Positions 44,075 through 52,637 of a stretch of DNA of 64,000 nt are shown piece by piece. The first letter of the stretch is position 1. The number at the start of each line of letters is the position of its first letter. The notes below the pieces were generated by a model. The model had not been told where the DNA came from, ran no database searches, and saw only the letters and a program-made list of their open reading frames with translations. The stretch is from positions 13,249-77,248 of the forward strand of contig UQAW01000009.1 of assembly GCA_900539175.1 (NCBI GenBank). Direction: 5' to 3'. Position numbers and translations under genes: made by a program. This DNA is from an uncultured Lachnospiraceae bacterium. Lineage in GTDB: Bacteria > Bacillota > Clostridia > Lachnospirales > Lachnospiraceae.

Positions 44075-45205
44075 TTATATTTTAGCCTTGAATCGGTCAT
44101 AGCGCAAGTCATATAAATCAACCGTTGTCTTCCCTTTTACAATCAGCTCTGCCAGCTGGCTTGCTGCCCCCGGTGCAATTCCAAAGCCATGTCCGCTAAA
44201 TCCACATGCCATGATAAGTCCCGGTACCTCTTCCACCTTTCCAAGCACCGGTACTCCATCCGCACACTTATCCATCCACCCCGCCCATGTGCGAACAATT
44301 TTGGCATTCGATAAATCAGGAAAATATTTCATAATACCGCGGCAGATACAGGATGCTGTCAGACTATAATTAGACTGCAGTCCATGATCATCTCTGGTAA
44401 AACCCTCTAATCCGGAAGATCCCCCAAATACAAAAGAACCATGCTTCGTCTGATGTCCATAAAAGTCTGCTTCTGCGGTTCCCAACATCTGGTCAAACAT
44501 ATGCGGTTCCGCCTCTGTAACAAGAGCCTCCAGACTAACTGCCTGCATTGGAATGTCAATCCCTACCGTTGCAGCAATCTCTCTGCTGGCAAGTCCTGCT
44601 GCAAGTACCACATGCTCCCCTTCATATACATTGTTCGCAGTAATCACCTTGCGCAGTTTACCTTTTACCTTTTGTAAAGCCACAACCTTCTCACCGGTAA
44701 TAAAACGTACTCCAAGCTTTCTTGCCGCCTTATAATACCCCAATGTTGTGGTCAGTGGATTTGCATGTCCGTCTGTCGGACACCAGCTTGCACAGGTAAC
44801 TTCATCAGACAGATAAGGATTCATCTGTCTCACCTCATCTCCATCGATCATACGAACATCCAGACCAACCTTTACTGCACGTTCCGTAAGTCCATTCAGG
44901 ATCTGCTTATGCTTTTCATTTTTACCAAGACGAAGGTTACCGTCCTGATGGTATTCACAATCCACCTCAAGTTCTTCGGAAAGGGTTGGCCAGTAATTCT
45001 TAATTCCATACATCACAAGTGGAAGCTCTCTCGGATCGCGGCCTGACTGTCGGACACCACCGCCGTTCCTGGAGGAGCCGCCATTTCCGATGTGATCGCT
45101 CCCCTCTAATACAATAACCCTGCTTCCAAGCTTTGCCAGATAATAGGCAGTTGCATTTCCGATAATCCCTCCACCGATTACTACAACATCCGCACAATTA
45201 CTCAT
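44075..45205 (-). CDS. DAO-family FAD-dependent oxidoreductase (dehydrogenase catalytic subunit)
   Basis: The 376-residue protein starts at MSNCADVVVIGGGIIGNATAYYLA, the Rossmann FAD site, and has GSSRNGGGVRQSGRD and, near the C-terminus, CGFSGHGFGIAPGAASQLAEL, as in DadA, sarcosine oxidase beta, HcnC and hydroxyproline dehydrogenase. It oxidises a C-N bond of an amine or imino acid. The start at 45205 overlaps the BFD-like gene by 8 bases. Its partners are the products at 45198, 45556 and 47154; the set resembles LhpBEF or opine-oxidase complexes. Confidence 0.88.
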   Translation of the reverse strand: MSNCADVVVIGGGIIGNATAYYLAKLGSRVIVLEGSDHIGNGGSSRNGGGVRQSGRDPRELPLVMYGIKNYWPTLSEELEVDCEYHQDGNLRLGKNEKHKQILNGLTERAVKVGLDVRMIDGDEVRQMNPYLSDEVTCASWCPTDGHANPLTTTLGYYKAARKLGVRFITGEKVVALQKVKGKLRKVITANNVYEGEHVVLAAGLASREIAATVGIDIPMQAVSLEALVTEAEPHMFDQMLGTAEADFYGHQTKHGSFVFGGSSGLEGFTRDDHGLQSNYSLTASCICRGIMKYFPDLSNAKIVRTWAGWMDKCADGVPVLGKVEEVPGLIMACGFSGHGFGIAPGAASQLAELIVKGKTTVDLYDLRYDRFKAKI

Positions 45206-45536
45206 ACGATTCACCCTCCTTTCCTTCGTTTGCCAGTATATGCATCTCGATCGGGCGCATCGGCACGCGTGATGTGGCAGGCTCAAGCTCTGCCGGAGAA
45301 ATTCCAAGTTCTCTTGCTACGATACCCTTTACCAACCTTGCACAGGTCTGTCCCTGACAAAGTCCCATACCAGTTCTCAAATAGCGTCGGATTTCTGTCA
45401 TGGTCCACATACCGTCATGAACCGCTCTTCGAATTTCTCCCTTTGTGATTTCCTCGCAGCGGCAGATCAGCATATCGTCATCTGCAGCCGGAACAAAAGA
45501 ACCAATATCTCTTGACCTATCATTTATCTGATTCAT
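45198..45536 (-). CDS. BFD-like [2Fe-2S] protein
   Basis: The 112-residue protein has the bacterioferritin-associated-ferredoxin-type cysteine pattern: MLICRCEEITKGEI (CxC at about 25-27), then GMGLCQGQTCARLV (CxxxxC). In heteromeric amine dehydrogenases this domain carries electrons between flavins. In relatives it is often fused to the C-terminus of the FAD/NAD subunit; here it is a separate gene. Confidence 0.87.
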   Translation of the reverse strand: MNQINDRSRDIGSFVPAADDDMLICRCEEITKGEIRRAVHDGMWTMTEIRRYLRTGMGLCQGQTCARLVKGIVARELGISPAELEPATSRVPMRPIEMHILANEGKEGESYE

Positions 45537-45555
45537 CCTGTATCCTCCCTGGATT

Positions 45556-47133
45556 TTACTCTGCTTTAAAAAATCGTGCTTTCATCGCATATTCTGCCGG
45601 AACCTTAATTGTCAGCAGATTGGTCTTATCAAATGCCTTGACGTTTCTGACTTGAACTACTTCCGCATCACATACCTTTTGTCCATTTCTTCCAAGTCCT
45701 GCACCCTTTGTCCCTACCTCCGGAAGGGGTAAAAATTCATATGGAAGTGTGACACTGGCATATCCGTCCTCATACGTCTCATCCACAAGGAAAATTGCCT
45801 GCCCGGAGCAGGATGCAACACACATGCCGCAATTTACACATTGTGAATTCTCCACCACAACCGGAAGAGAGGTGATTTTCGCCCCGATACTGATACATCC
45901 CTTGGGACATGCATCCTGGCAGGGATTACAGGGTATATTCTGTGTACACTCCATGACTGGATGAACCCCTGCTTTATGGGTAACGCCCGGATAGCGTTCA
46001 ATCTCATCATCCGCCACAAATCCATGCTTTAACAGACTGGCGGAAACCGCAATTCCTTCTTCCGTCTCCATAATTTCTTTTCCACGGTTCTTCGGTGCAA
46101 ACATTCCCTGCCTAAGTCCGTCAAGTGCCCGATCTAATGCGGCAAGTTCAGTATCCAACTCCTCCTTCTCTATATAGCCCAGATATTGGGAAGCCGCAAT
46201 CCCTGCCATTCTTCCTTCAATCATGGCTGAACTTGCTTCCTCAATGCCAGATACATCTCCTGCAACAAACACGCCTGGTATAGAAGTTCTCCCATATTCG
46301 TCACAAACAGGAACCTGACCGCCGCGCTTTGGATTATCCTCCATCTCGCAGCCTGCCATCTTAAGAAGCTGTGACATTGGAGAGAGTCCAACAGCAAGGC
46401 ATATCGTATCCACATCGAAATGTTTCTCTGTCCCCGGAACAAACCGAAAGTGACTGTCTACTTCCGCAATTGTGACACCGGTTACATACTCTTCTCCTTC
46501 TGCTTTTACAATCGTATGCGACAGATAAAAAGGGACTCCGGTTCTTGCCACCTTTGCCGCATGAACACCATATCCGCCGACACGGGGAGCCGCGTCAACT
46601 AAGGCAACCACCTCACAGCCACATTGCATCAGCTGAAAGCTCACAACAAGTCCCACATTTCCGGAGCCGAGCATCAGAATCTTTTTGCCCGGCTTCACAC
46701 CATGCAGATTCATCATCGTCTGTGCTGCACCTGCCCCGATGACACCCGGTAGTGTCCATCCCGGGAAAGTTACCATATTCTCTGCTGCGCCTGTCGCAAC
46801 CACTATAGCGTCTCCCTTATAATGATATACCGCTTCTCCTATGCGAACCGTAATTTCCTTGTCCTGATACAGCCCAATCACAGTCGCATTCAGTACAACT
46901 TCTACTCCAAGCTTATCGGCTTCCTCTAAAAGCTGCTCACCAATTACAAATCCTCTGATTTTTGCCTTGTGCTCCTTTGAGCCAAAAAATTTATGAATCT
47001 GCTTGAAAAGCTGACCGCCCGGCTTCTCATTTTCATCAAATACTACTACCTTAAGACCTCTCTTTGCTGCCTCAATCGCTGCCGATAAACCAGAGGGTCC
47101 TGCACCTACTATAATCAAGTCATATCGTTTCAT
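45556..47133 (-). CDS. FAD/NAD(P)-binding oxidoreductase with C-terminal ferredoxin domain
   Basis: The 525-residue protein starts at MKRYDLIIVGAGPSGLSAAIEAA (FAD site), has a second Rossmann motif ILMLGSGNVGLVVSFQL near 165 and GVFVAGDVSGIEEASSAMIEGR. The C-terminal third carries two 4Fe-4S-type clusters (CTQNIPCNPCQDACPKGC and CVNCGMCVASCSGQAIF), which are an addition relative to HcnB or LhpE proteins. This suggests electron delivery to ferredoxin or a membrane partner rather than to oxygen, fitting an anaerobe. ATG 47133 follows AAGGGAGTATTG. Confidence 0.88.
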   Translation of the reverse strand: MKRYDLIIVGAGPSGLSAAIEAAKRGLKVVVFDENEKPGGQLFKQIHKFFGSKEHKAKIRGFVIGEQLLEEADKLGVEVVLNATVIGLYQDKEITVRIGEAVYHYKGDAIVVATGAAENMVTFPGWTLPGVIGAGAAQTMMNLHGVKPGKKILMLGSGNVGLVVSFQLMQCGCEVVALVDAAPRVGGYGVHAAKVARTGVPFYLSHTIVKAEGEEYVTGVTIAEVDSHFRFVPGTEKHFDVDTICLAVGLSPMSQLLKMAGCEMEDNPKRGGQVPVCDEYGRTSIPGVFVAGDVSGIEEASSAMIEGRMAGIAASQYLGYIEKEELDTELAALDRALDGLRQGMFAPKNRGKEIMETEEGIAVSASLLKHGFVADDEIERYPGVTHKAGVHPVMECTQNIPCNPCQDACPKGCISIGAKITSLPVVVENSQCVNCGMCVASCSGQAIFLVDETYEDGYASVTLPYEFLPLPEVGTKGAGLGRNGQKVCDAEVVQVRNVKAFDKTNLLTIKVPAEYAMKARFFKAE

Positions 47134-47153
47134 ACCACGCAATACTCCCTTCC

Positions 47154-47480
47154 CTATTGTACATCCATCGGCTGAGCACCGACACCATACTGTGTCTTAA
47201 CTTCCATTCCCGCTTTCAAAGGTGTCACACAGGTTCGGATATTGGGAACACCGTCGACTACCATAACACAATCCGTACATCTTCCGATTGCACAGAAAAT
47301 TCCTCTTGGCTTATGCTCTTTTGCCGTGTAGCGATGAACCATAAGACCTGCTGCTTTCAGTGCAGCGGCAATCGGCTCCCCTTCATAGCCCTCCACTTCT
47401 TTTCCATCGTAACTAAATTTCACGAGCTTTCCTTTTTCCTGAACTCCAAGAATCGGATGCTCTGCAATTCTTGCCTCCAT
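47154..47480 (-). CDS. [2Fe-2S]-binding subunit (HcnA/SoxA-alpha N-terminal type)
   Basis: The 108-residue protein has the ferredoxin-like fold with FCAIGRCTDCVMVVDG and a later TCVTPL, giving the four-cysteine pattern Cx4CxxC...C. It begins MEARIAEHPILG at ATG 47480. It is the first gene of the dehydrogenase operon. Relatives are the N-terminal module of sarcosine oxidase alpha and HcnA. It passes electrons in the complex. Confidence 0.87.
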   Translation of the reverse strand: MEARIAEHPILGVQEKGKLVKFSYDGKEVEGYEGEPIAAALKAAGLMVHRYTAKEHKPRGIFCAIGRCTDCVMVVDGVPNIRTCVTPLKAGMEVKTQYGVGAQPMDVQ

Positions 47481-47505
47481 ACAAATCCCTTCCTCTCTTT
47501 TCAAT

Positions 47506-47561
47506 AAAAAAAGCGTCCCAATCAACACTCTTGCTGATTCAGACGCCCTTGTCATGTCTGA
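47506..47561 (-). promoter_or_regulatory. Leader attenuator of the dehydrogenase operon
   Basis: On the minus strand a hairpin (GCGTC...AATCA, loop, TGATT...GACGC) followed by TTTTTTTATT forms an intrinsic terminator 26 bases before the first start codon. Just upstream, TCAGAC (47556-47561) can pair with GTCTGA (47539-47544), which contains part of the terminator's left arm: a candidate antiterminator. Confidence 0.65.
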
Positions 47562-47643
47562 TATTTTACACACATATCCCGTGTGATAATTGTAAAAATC
47601 GGAACAAATATGGTTCCCCCGATACACCAGATCAAAATTCAGT

Positions 47644-47671
47644 CAAAAAAATACCCCGGGGAAACCGGGGT
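47644..47671 (-). terminator. Intrinsic terminator of zinc-ribbon membrane protein gene
   Basis: On the minus strand ACCCCGG, TTTCC, CCGGGGT, then a run of seven T after one A. It lies 15 bases beyond the stop codon. Confidence 0.88.
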
Positions 47672-47685
47672 TGCTATCGCCTGTA

Positions 47686-48345
47686 TCAGCCGACAAATAA
47701 AGAAGATCTCTTCTGAAAATAAACCACGTTAAGCACAATCATAACAATGTTACCGGCAAGATTTGCTATGCTTCTTACATCCAGTAAAAATTCCTGTGTA
47801 ATAACAGAAATACATACAAGATATACAATCGTAGTCACGACATTAAATCCCAGATAAACAATATAAATCATGGGTGCCTGACGTTTGTAATGTCTCAACT
47901 GCTGCCGCGCATAAATTGCCCATCCAATACAGATGACGCTGCATATTCCCATAACAATGTCCAAAACTTTCAGACCATTGCCATAAAAAAAATACACCAG
48001 TTCTGCACTCCCCTCACCATAATGAGCACCAGTAAAATACCGAACCGCATTATAAAGCGAAAACAACGCAGATACAAATAACTGGAACCAAATCACAAAA
48101 TTATACCATTTCATAGATAATTGCTGTGAAAACGGAGCAGAAGGCGTTGTATTGTATGTATAGGATGACTGCGGTGAATATCCACCTGTACCGTACTGCT
48201 GCTGATTTTGCTGTCCTGAAACAGAATAAGGCTGTTGTGATGGAGCATTTTGATTCGGTATTGATGACTGTTGGACCGGCTGACCACAGTATGGACAAAA
48301 CCTATTTGTTTCCTCGGATTCTTTACCACAATGTTGACAGAACAT
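47686..48345 (-). CDS. Zinc-ribbon membrane protein, unknown
   Basis: The 219-residue protein has an N-terminal zinc ribbon (MFCQHCGKESEETNRFCPYCG), a Gln/Ser/Tyr-rich low-complexity linker (about 25-75), and four predicted membrane segments (FVIWFQLFVSALFSLY; LDIVMGICSVICIGWAIYA; MIYIVYLGFNVVTTIVYLV; NIVMIVLNVVYF). Such architecture is common in Bacillota with no known role. Single-gene transcription unit. Confidence 0.8.
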   Translation of the reverse strand: MFCQHCGKESEETNRFCPYCGQPVQQSSIPNQNAPSQQPYSVSGQQNQQQYGTGGYSPQSSYTYNTTPSAPFSQQLSMKWYNFVIWFQLFVSALFSLYNAVRYFTGAHYGEGSAELVYFFYGNGLKVLDIVMGICSVICIGWAIYARQQLRHYKRQAPMIYIVYLGFNVVTTIVYLVCISVITQEFLLDVRSIANLAGNIVMIVLNVVYFQKRSSLFVG

Positions 48346-48452
48346 TTTTCCCTCCTCTTACATGAACTGCATAAAAAATTAATAGTTTTTCATAATTTTA
48401 CATAATCATACACCAAAAAACGTTATAGGTCAATATTTACGCAAAAAACAAC

Positions 48453-48546
48453 AAAGTGCTGTAAAATGCAGCCCATAGCAGGCACCTGCCTTCTTATTCT
48501 GTGGCAAGCGCAAGCTCTATCCGTAAACCGCATTTTACAGCACTTT
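48453..48546 (-). repeat. 94-bp palindrome with 17-base perfect arms
   Basis: Arms AAAGTGCTGTAAAATGC (48453-48469) and complement (48530-48546). It directly follows the DUF1540 gene, and on the minus strand is followed by TTGTTGTTTTTTG, so it can act as its terminator. The inner part is not strongly paired, which also fits a small palindromic repeat. Confidence 0.65.
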
Positions 48547-48561
48547 ATTCTTTAATACTGA

Positions 48562-48882
48562 TTATTTACATTCACAGCGGAATGTACTGCATCGTGTTTC
48601 TTCGGATCTGCAGGCATTATCTCCACTGATGTGGATAGCGCCGGCAACACATTTGCACTTATCATTAAAGCTGCATTCCTGTGCTTTACAGTCAATACCA
48701 ATCGTGGTACATCCGCAGCCTTCGCTGTTGCTCATGGAATCACTGGTTCTTTCCTTAAAGCTTTCACAGCAGGTCTGGTCGGAATGATGTGCATCGGAAC
48801 CACCGACTCTGATATCACCTTTTGAACACAGTTCGTCTTTGTTATACACGCAGGTTACTGCGCCGCAACTTAATACTGCCAT
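48562..48882 (-). CDS. DUF1540 domain protein (two copies)
   Basis: The 106-residue cysteine-rich protein has two tandem DUF1540-like units: CGAVTCVYNKDELCSKGDIRV and IDCKAQECSFNDKCKCVAGAIHI, each followed by a further conserved cysteine pair (TCCESF; TRCSTF). The family is a small metal-binding-like protein of Clostridia, unknown function. It starts at ATG 48882 behind AAAGGAGGTAG. Confidence 0.85.
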   Translation of the reverse strand: MAVLSCGAVTCVYNKDELCSKGDIRVGGSDAHHSDQTCCESFKERTSDSMSNSEGCGCTTIGIDCKAQECSFNDKCKCVAGAIHISGDNACRSEETRCSTFRCECK

Positions 48883-48924
48883 AATTTCTACCTCCTTTTC
48901 TCAGATGGAGATAGTATGTGCCGA

Positions 48925-50829
48925 TTATTTTGCTTTTATACGAATCTCTTCCTTCATATCTGCGATAAATGCGTCCAGACTCTTCTGACCCTGATCTCCG
49001 TCTTTGCGGCTTCTCACTGCTACCAGCTGATCTTCCTCTTCCTTCGCACCAACAACCAGCATATAAGGAACCTTCTGCGTCTGAGCCTCACGGATCTTAT
49101 ATCCGATTTTTTCAGAACGTGTATCAATCTCTGCACGGATTCCCTCTGCTTCCAGCGCATCCAGAACTTTCTTGCCATATTCTGCATATTTATCAGAGAT
49201 CGGCAGTACTTTCACCTGAACCGGAGCCAGCCAGGTCGGGAATGCACCTGCAAAATGCTCGATCAGAATACCGATAAAGCGTTCGATGGAACCAAATGCC
49301 ACACGGTGGATCATGATTGGTCTGTGTTTCTCTCCGTCTGCTCCTGTATACTCCAGATTAAAACGCAGCGGAAGCTGGAAATCAAGCTGGATCGTACCGC
49401 ACTGCCAGGTTCTTCCGAGAGAATCTTCCAGATGGAAGTCAATTTTCGGTCCGTAGAATGCACCGTCACCTTCATTTACCACATATTCCAGTCCCAGATC
49501 ATCCAACGCACCGCGCAGAGCATCCGTAGCCATCTCCCAGTCCTCATCACTTCCCATACTATCCTCAGGACGTGTGGAAAGTTCTACATGGTATTTGAAT
49601 CCAAACAAGCTGTAAACCTCATCAATCAATTTTGCAACGCCTTTAATCTCATCTTTAATCTGTTCCGGCATCATAAAGATATGGGCATCGTCCTGTGTGA
49701 AGCAGCGCACACGCATCAGACCATGAAGCTGACCGGACTTCTCATGGCGGTGAACCAGCCCCAGTTCTCCCATACGCAGCGGAAGATCGCGATAGGACCG
49801 GGGTTCTGACTGGTAAACCAGAATACCGCCCGGGCAGTTCATCGGTTTGATGGCAAAATCCTGTTCATCAATCACAGTCGTATACATATTATCTTTGTAA
49901 TGATCCCAGTGACCGGAAGTCTCCCACAGCGTTCTGCTCAGCATAATCGGCGAAGAAATCTCCTGATAACCATTTTTTCTGTGCAGTTCATGCCAGTAAT
50001 CCAACAGACAATTTTTCAGAATCATACCCTTCGGGAGGAAGAATGGGAATCCCGGACCTGCATCATTCATCATGAATAATCCCAATTCACGGCCCAGTTT
50101 TCTGTGATCGCGCTTCTTCGCCTCTTCAATCATCGTCAGATACGCTTCCAGTTCTGCCTTCTTCGGGAATGCTGTGCCATAGATACGTGTGAGCATTTTG
50201 TTATGCTCATCCCCGCGCCAATAAGCGCCTGCCAGGCTGGTCAGCTTAAATGCTTTCACCGGTTTTGTACTCATCAGATGCGGTCCCGCACACAGATCCA
50301 CAAACTCTCCCTGCTGATAAAAGCTGATCTCTGCATCTTCCGGAAGATCCTCAATCAATTCCACTTTATAAGGCTCCTGACGTTCTTTCATGAATGCAAT
50401 CGCTTCATCTCTCGGTTTTGTAAATCTCACAATCGGAAGATCTTCTTTGATAATCTTCTTCATCTCGGCTTCGATTTTCTCCAGATCATCTGACGTAAAT
50501 GCAGTCTCACGATCCATATCATAGTAAAATCCATCAGCGATGGAAGGACCGATTGCCAACTTTGCATCCTGATATAGCCGCTTTACAGCCTGTGCCATAA
50601 TATGGGAAGTTGTATGACGGTAAGCAGCCAGACCCTCCGGATCATTAACCGTATGAATGCTCAATGTGCAGTCCTGGTCCACCACATATCTCAGATCCAC
50701 AACCTCGCCGTCTACCTCACCGCAGGCTGCCATTCTTGCCAGACCTTCGCTGATATCTTTTGCAATATCAATGACAGACATTGCCTGCTGATACTCTTTT
50801 GTCGAACCATCTTTCAATGTAATAATCAT
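48925..50829 (-). CDS. thrS: Threonyl-tRNA synthetase
   Basis: The 634-residue protein has the TGS domain at the N-terminus, the editing domain with HTTSHIMAQAVKRLY (HxxxH), class II motif 1-3 regions including MNCPGGILVYQ and HRHEKSGQLHGLMRVR, and the C-terminal anticodon-binding domain with VLPISDKYAEYGKKV. Full length. Its expression is controlled by the T-box leader upstream. Confidence 0.96.
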   Translation of the reverse strand: MIITLKDGSTKEYQQAMSVIDIAKDISEGLARMAACGEVDGEVVDLRYVVDQDCTLSIHTVNDPEGLAAYRHTTSHIMAQAVKRLYQDAKLAIGPSIADGFYYDMDRETAFTSDDLEKIEAEMKKIIKEDLPIVRFTKPRDEAIAFMKERQEPYKVELIEDLPEDAEISFYQQGEFVDLCAGPHLMSTKPVKAFKLTSLAGAYWRGDEHNKMLTRIYGTAFPKKAELEAYLTMIEEAKKRDHRKLGRELGLFMMNDAGPGFPFFLPKGMILKNCLLDYWHELHRKNGYQEISSPIMLSRTLWETSGHWDHYKDNMYTTVIDEQDFAIKPMNCPGGILVYQSEPRSYRDLPLRMGELGLVHRHEKSGQLHGLMRVRCFTQDDAHIFMMPEQIKDEIKGVAKLIDEVYSLFGFKYHVELSTRPEDSMGSDEDWEMATDALRGALDDLGLEYVVNEGDGAFYGPKIDFHLEDSLGRTWQCGTIQLDFQLPLRFNLEYTGADGEKHRPIMIHRVAFGSIERFIGILIEHFAGAFPTWLAPVQVKVLPISDKYAEYGKKVLDALEAEGIRAEIDTRSEKIGYKIREAQTQKVPYMLVVGAKEEEDQLVAVRSRKDGDQGQKSLDAFIADMKEEIRIKAK

Positions 50830-50899
50830 TTATTCTATCTCCTTTTCTTATTTTATCCGGACACCTGATCAAATATAAACGAACGAATCATCTGAAATA

Positions 50900-51133
50900 C
50901 AAAAAGTCCCTTGCAATATCCACAGACACTGCAAGGGACGAGTATTCACTCGCGGTTCCACCCTGATTGCTTTTTACGAAAAGCCGCTCTTTCAGACGAT
51001 AACGGAGTCACCGGACCGGATTGGGGCCACTCAAAGGTAGTTTTCAACCGTTTCCCGATAAGATGCTTCCAGCTTTTCACATCTCTCTCTGTAACGTTAT
51101 CACGGCTTACTCTTCTTCTCAACGTGTTTTCTT
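50900..51133 (-). promoter_or_regulatory. T-box leader of thrS
   Basis: On the minus strand the leader contains the T-box core AGGGTGGAACCGCG (50951-50964) that pairs with uncharged tRNA acceptor ends. A terminator follows with arms GTCCCTTGCA and TGCAAGGGAC (50906-50939) and a T run. A GAAAACTACCTTTGAG stretch in stem I offers ACC as threonine specifier codon. Uncharged tRNA-Thr would stabilise antitermination. Confidence 0.9.
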
Positions 51134-51140
51134 ACTTAAT

Positions 51141-51168
51141 AATATAACACGTCGAAAATGATTGTCAA
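51141..51168 (-). promoter_or_regulatory. Sigma-A promoter of thrS
   Basis: On the minus strand TTGACA (51163-51168), 16 bases, TATATT (51141-51146). It lies 9 bases beyond the end of the gene at 51177. Confidence 0.75.
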
Positions 51169-51176
51169 TAGAATTT

Positions 51177-51842
51177 TCATTCTGCTAATTGGTAATTTTC
51201 TGCATCAACAAGTTCCCGTTTATATTCTTCGTAATAATTAAGAAAACCTTCGTTAAATTCTGCCGTATCCATAGAATCACTTTGATTTGTTTCCTCTGCG
51301 AAAGATTGTTTTAGTACTTCGACATATTTTTGTATCGGCAAATTTTTCTGATATACTGTAAATTCATAGTTCCAATAGTCTTCTTCCGAATCAAATTGGT
51401 CAATCAATGCCTGAATGTCCGAAGCATTCTGAGAATTTTTCATATCCATTTTCATTTCATTCAGGTAAGCCCAAATCTCATCCTCCGTCACATCCTGCCC
51501 TTCCTTAACAGCCTTAACATACAGCGCGTTCCTTTGTTTCAAATATTCTATGGCTTTATTCCTGGCAGCTTCTTCCGTATCACCTGAAATAATATAAAAA
51601 TCAATTGCAATACCTAATTCACGATTTGTAATAACTGCCTGTTTTCCTTCCATAAAAATGTCTTCATCTGCATCCAAAGCACTTAACTTGCCCTCTTTTG
51701 CATGTTCAGCTATATTCTCTCCTAATTTTTCATAGAGGTTTTTATCTTTGCTCTCTGAATGTCCCCACGTTTGGAATACAGCAATCGCAAAAAGTCCGGT
51801 AATTACTGCTATGAGCATAAATATTCGTCTTTTCTTACGCAT
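51177..51842 (-). CDS. Membrane-anchored extracytoplasmic protein, unknown
   Basis: The 221-residue protein has an N-terminal basic segment and one membrane anchor or signal (RIFMLIAVITGLFAIAVFQTW), followed by a helical, glutamate- and lysine-rich domain. The pattern TNRELGIAIDFYIISGDTEEAARNKAIEYLKQRNALYVKAVKEG resembles the N-terminal chaperone helices of SurA/PrsA-type proteins, without a parvulin domain. It follows the secreted-protein gene by 13 bases in the same operon. Function unknown. Confidence 0.7.
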   Translation of the reverse strand: MRKKRRIFMLIAVITGLFAIAVFQTWGHSESKDKNLYEKLGENIAEHAKEGKLSALDADEDIFMEGKQAVITNRELGIAIDFYIISGDTEEAARNKAIEYLKQRNALYVKAVKEGQDVTEDEIWAYLNEMKMDMKNSQNASDIQALIDQFDSEEDYWNYEFTVYQKNLPIQKYVEVLKQSFAEETNQSDSMDTAEFNEGFLNYYEEYKRELVDAENYQLAE

Positions 51843-51855
51843 ATTTTTATACCTC

Positions 51856-52371
51856 CTAAGATGTTTTCAATGATATTGTGCAGGATTCTGTTTGCGTAGG
51901 CACTAACATACCCTTGCAAATAAGCAATACCACCCATGTACCCTGATTTGACGTAGTTTTGGGATATGTTTTTGAAGTCGTATTTTTTTGGAAACCTTTC
52001 GTAGAATATGTCGTATCCCAAATAGCAGGCTCTGTATTAAATGAAGTAAAAGTTGCTACAGTACTCCCTCCTGAATCTTTATGTAATACATTGCCAAGTT
52101 GCATATAAGGTACATTAACTGCTGCGACTGTATTATATGCATAGAGTCTGGTTCTACTGCTGAAAATATTATTACTTCCGCTAGCCGTATATATTTCCTC
52201 ATACTTTAACCAATAATCCATAGAAGACCATCCCGAATCAGCACTTGCCCAATAAGCACTGCTCTTTCTTTCACTTGATTTAGAAGCTGCAAATGGCGAT
52301 ATTACGGATATATTAAAACTCATGATAACTGAAAGGAAAATTACAATTACTCTTTTTAATTTACTAATCAT
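51856..52371 (-). CDS. Secreted protein, unknown
   Basis: The 171-residue protein has a clear signal peptide (KRVIVIFLSVIMSFNISVISPFAA, cleavage near AFA-AS). The mature part is Ser/Thr/Tyr-rich with probable beta-strands (RLYAYNTVAAVNVPYMQLGNVL; WVVLLICKGMLV). I do not recognise a family. It starts one base before the stop codon of a small upstream frame (52372-52449) and shares the operon with the anchored protein at 51177. Spo0A boxes upstream suggest late-growth or sporulation control. Confidence 0.7.
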   Translation of the reverse strand: MISKLKRVIVIFLSVIMSFNISVISPFAASKSSERKSSAYWASADSGWSSMDYWLKYEEIYTASGSNNIFSSRTRLYAYNTVAAVNVPYMQLGNVLHKDSGGSTVATFTSFNTEPAIWDTTYSTKGFQKNTTSKTYPKTTSNQGTWVVLLICKGMLVPTQTESCTISLKTS

Positions 52372-52449
52372 CTACATCCTCCTTTTTCTACTAACATCTT
52401 TCGCAGTCTTTTTATAGAATTCAATATCTTCCATACAAAAATAATTCAT
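52372..52449 (-). CDS. Possible 25-residue small protein or leader peptide
   Basis: ATG at 52447-52449 is preceded by a strong AAAGGAGGGGAG with 6-7 base spacing. The frame runs 25 codons (MNYFCMEDIEFYKKTAKDV, then a basic end) to a TAG directly before the ATG of the secreted protein gene. The downstream ribosome binding site lies in its last codons, so translation would be coupled. Codon use is unremarkable; existence as a product is uncertain. Confidence 0.45.
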   Translation of the reverse strand: MNYFCMEDIEFYKKTAKDVSRKRRM

Positions 52450-52610
52450 GGGACTCCCCTCCTTTCACTTGGATTATTAACAGCACCATAAATCAAAAGA
52501 ATCTTTATGATTTTTACAGCTTAATTCACTCTTTTCTAAGTTTTTCGTTTAATTATATAAACAATTTTACATCTTTTTTATTGCATTTGCAATGAGAATC
52601 AATCGCAATA

Positions 52611-52637
52611 TTCGACAAAGAATTGTAGTATTCGACA
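52611..52637 (-). promoter_or_regulatory. Two Spo0A boxes
   Basis: On the minus strand TGTCGAA occurs at 52611-52617 and again at 52631-52637, 20 bases apart (two helical turns), each within TTTGTCGAATATTG- and CTGTCGAATACTAC-like contexts. TGTCGAA is the core of the 0A box. They lie about 160 bases upstream of the small frame and secreted-protein operon. The rest of 52450-52882 is AT-rich and holds no gene I can support. Confidence 0.6.

Noticed and set aside
48916..49809. 297-codon plus-strand open frame
   Set aside because: It lies wholly antisense to thrS and has no protein-like composition.
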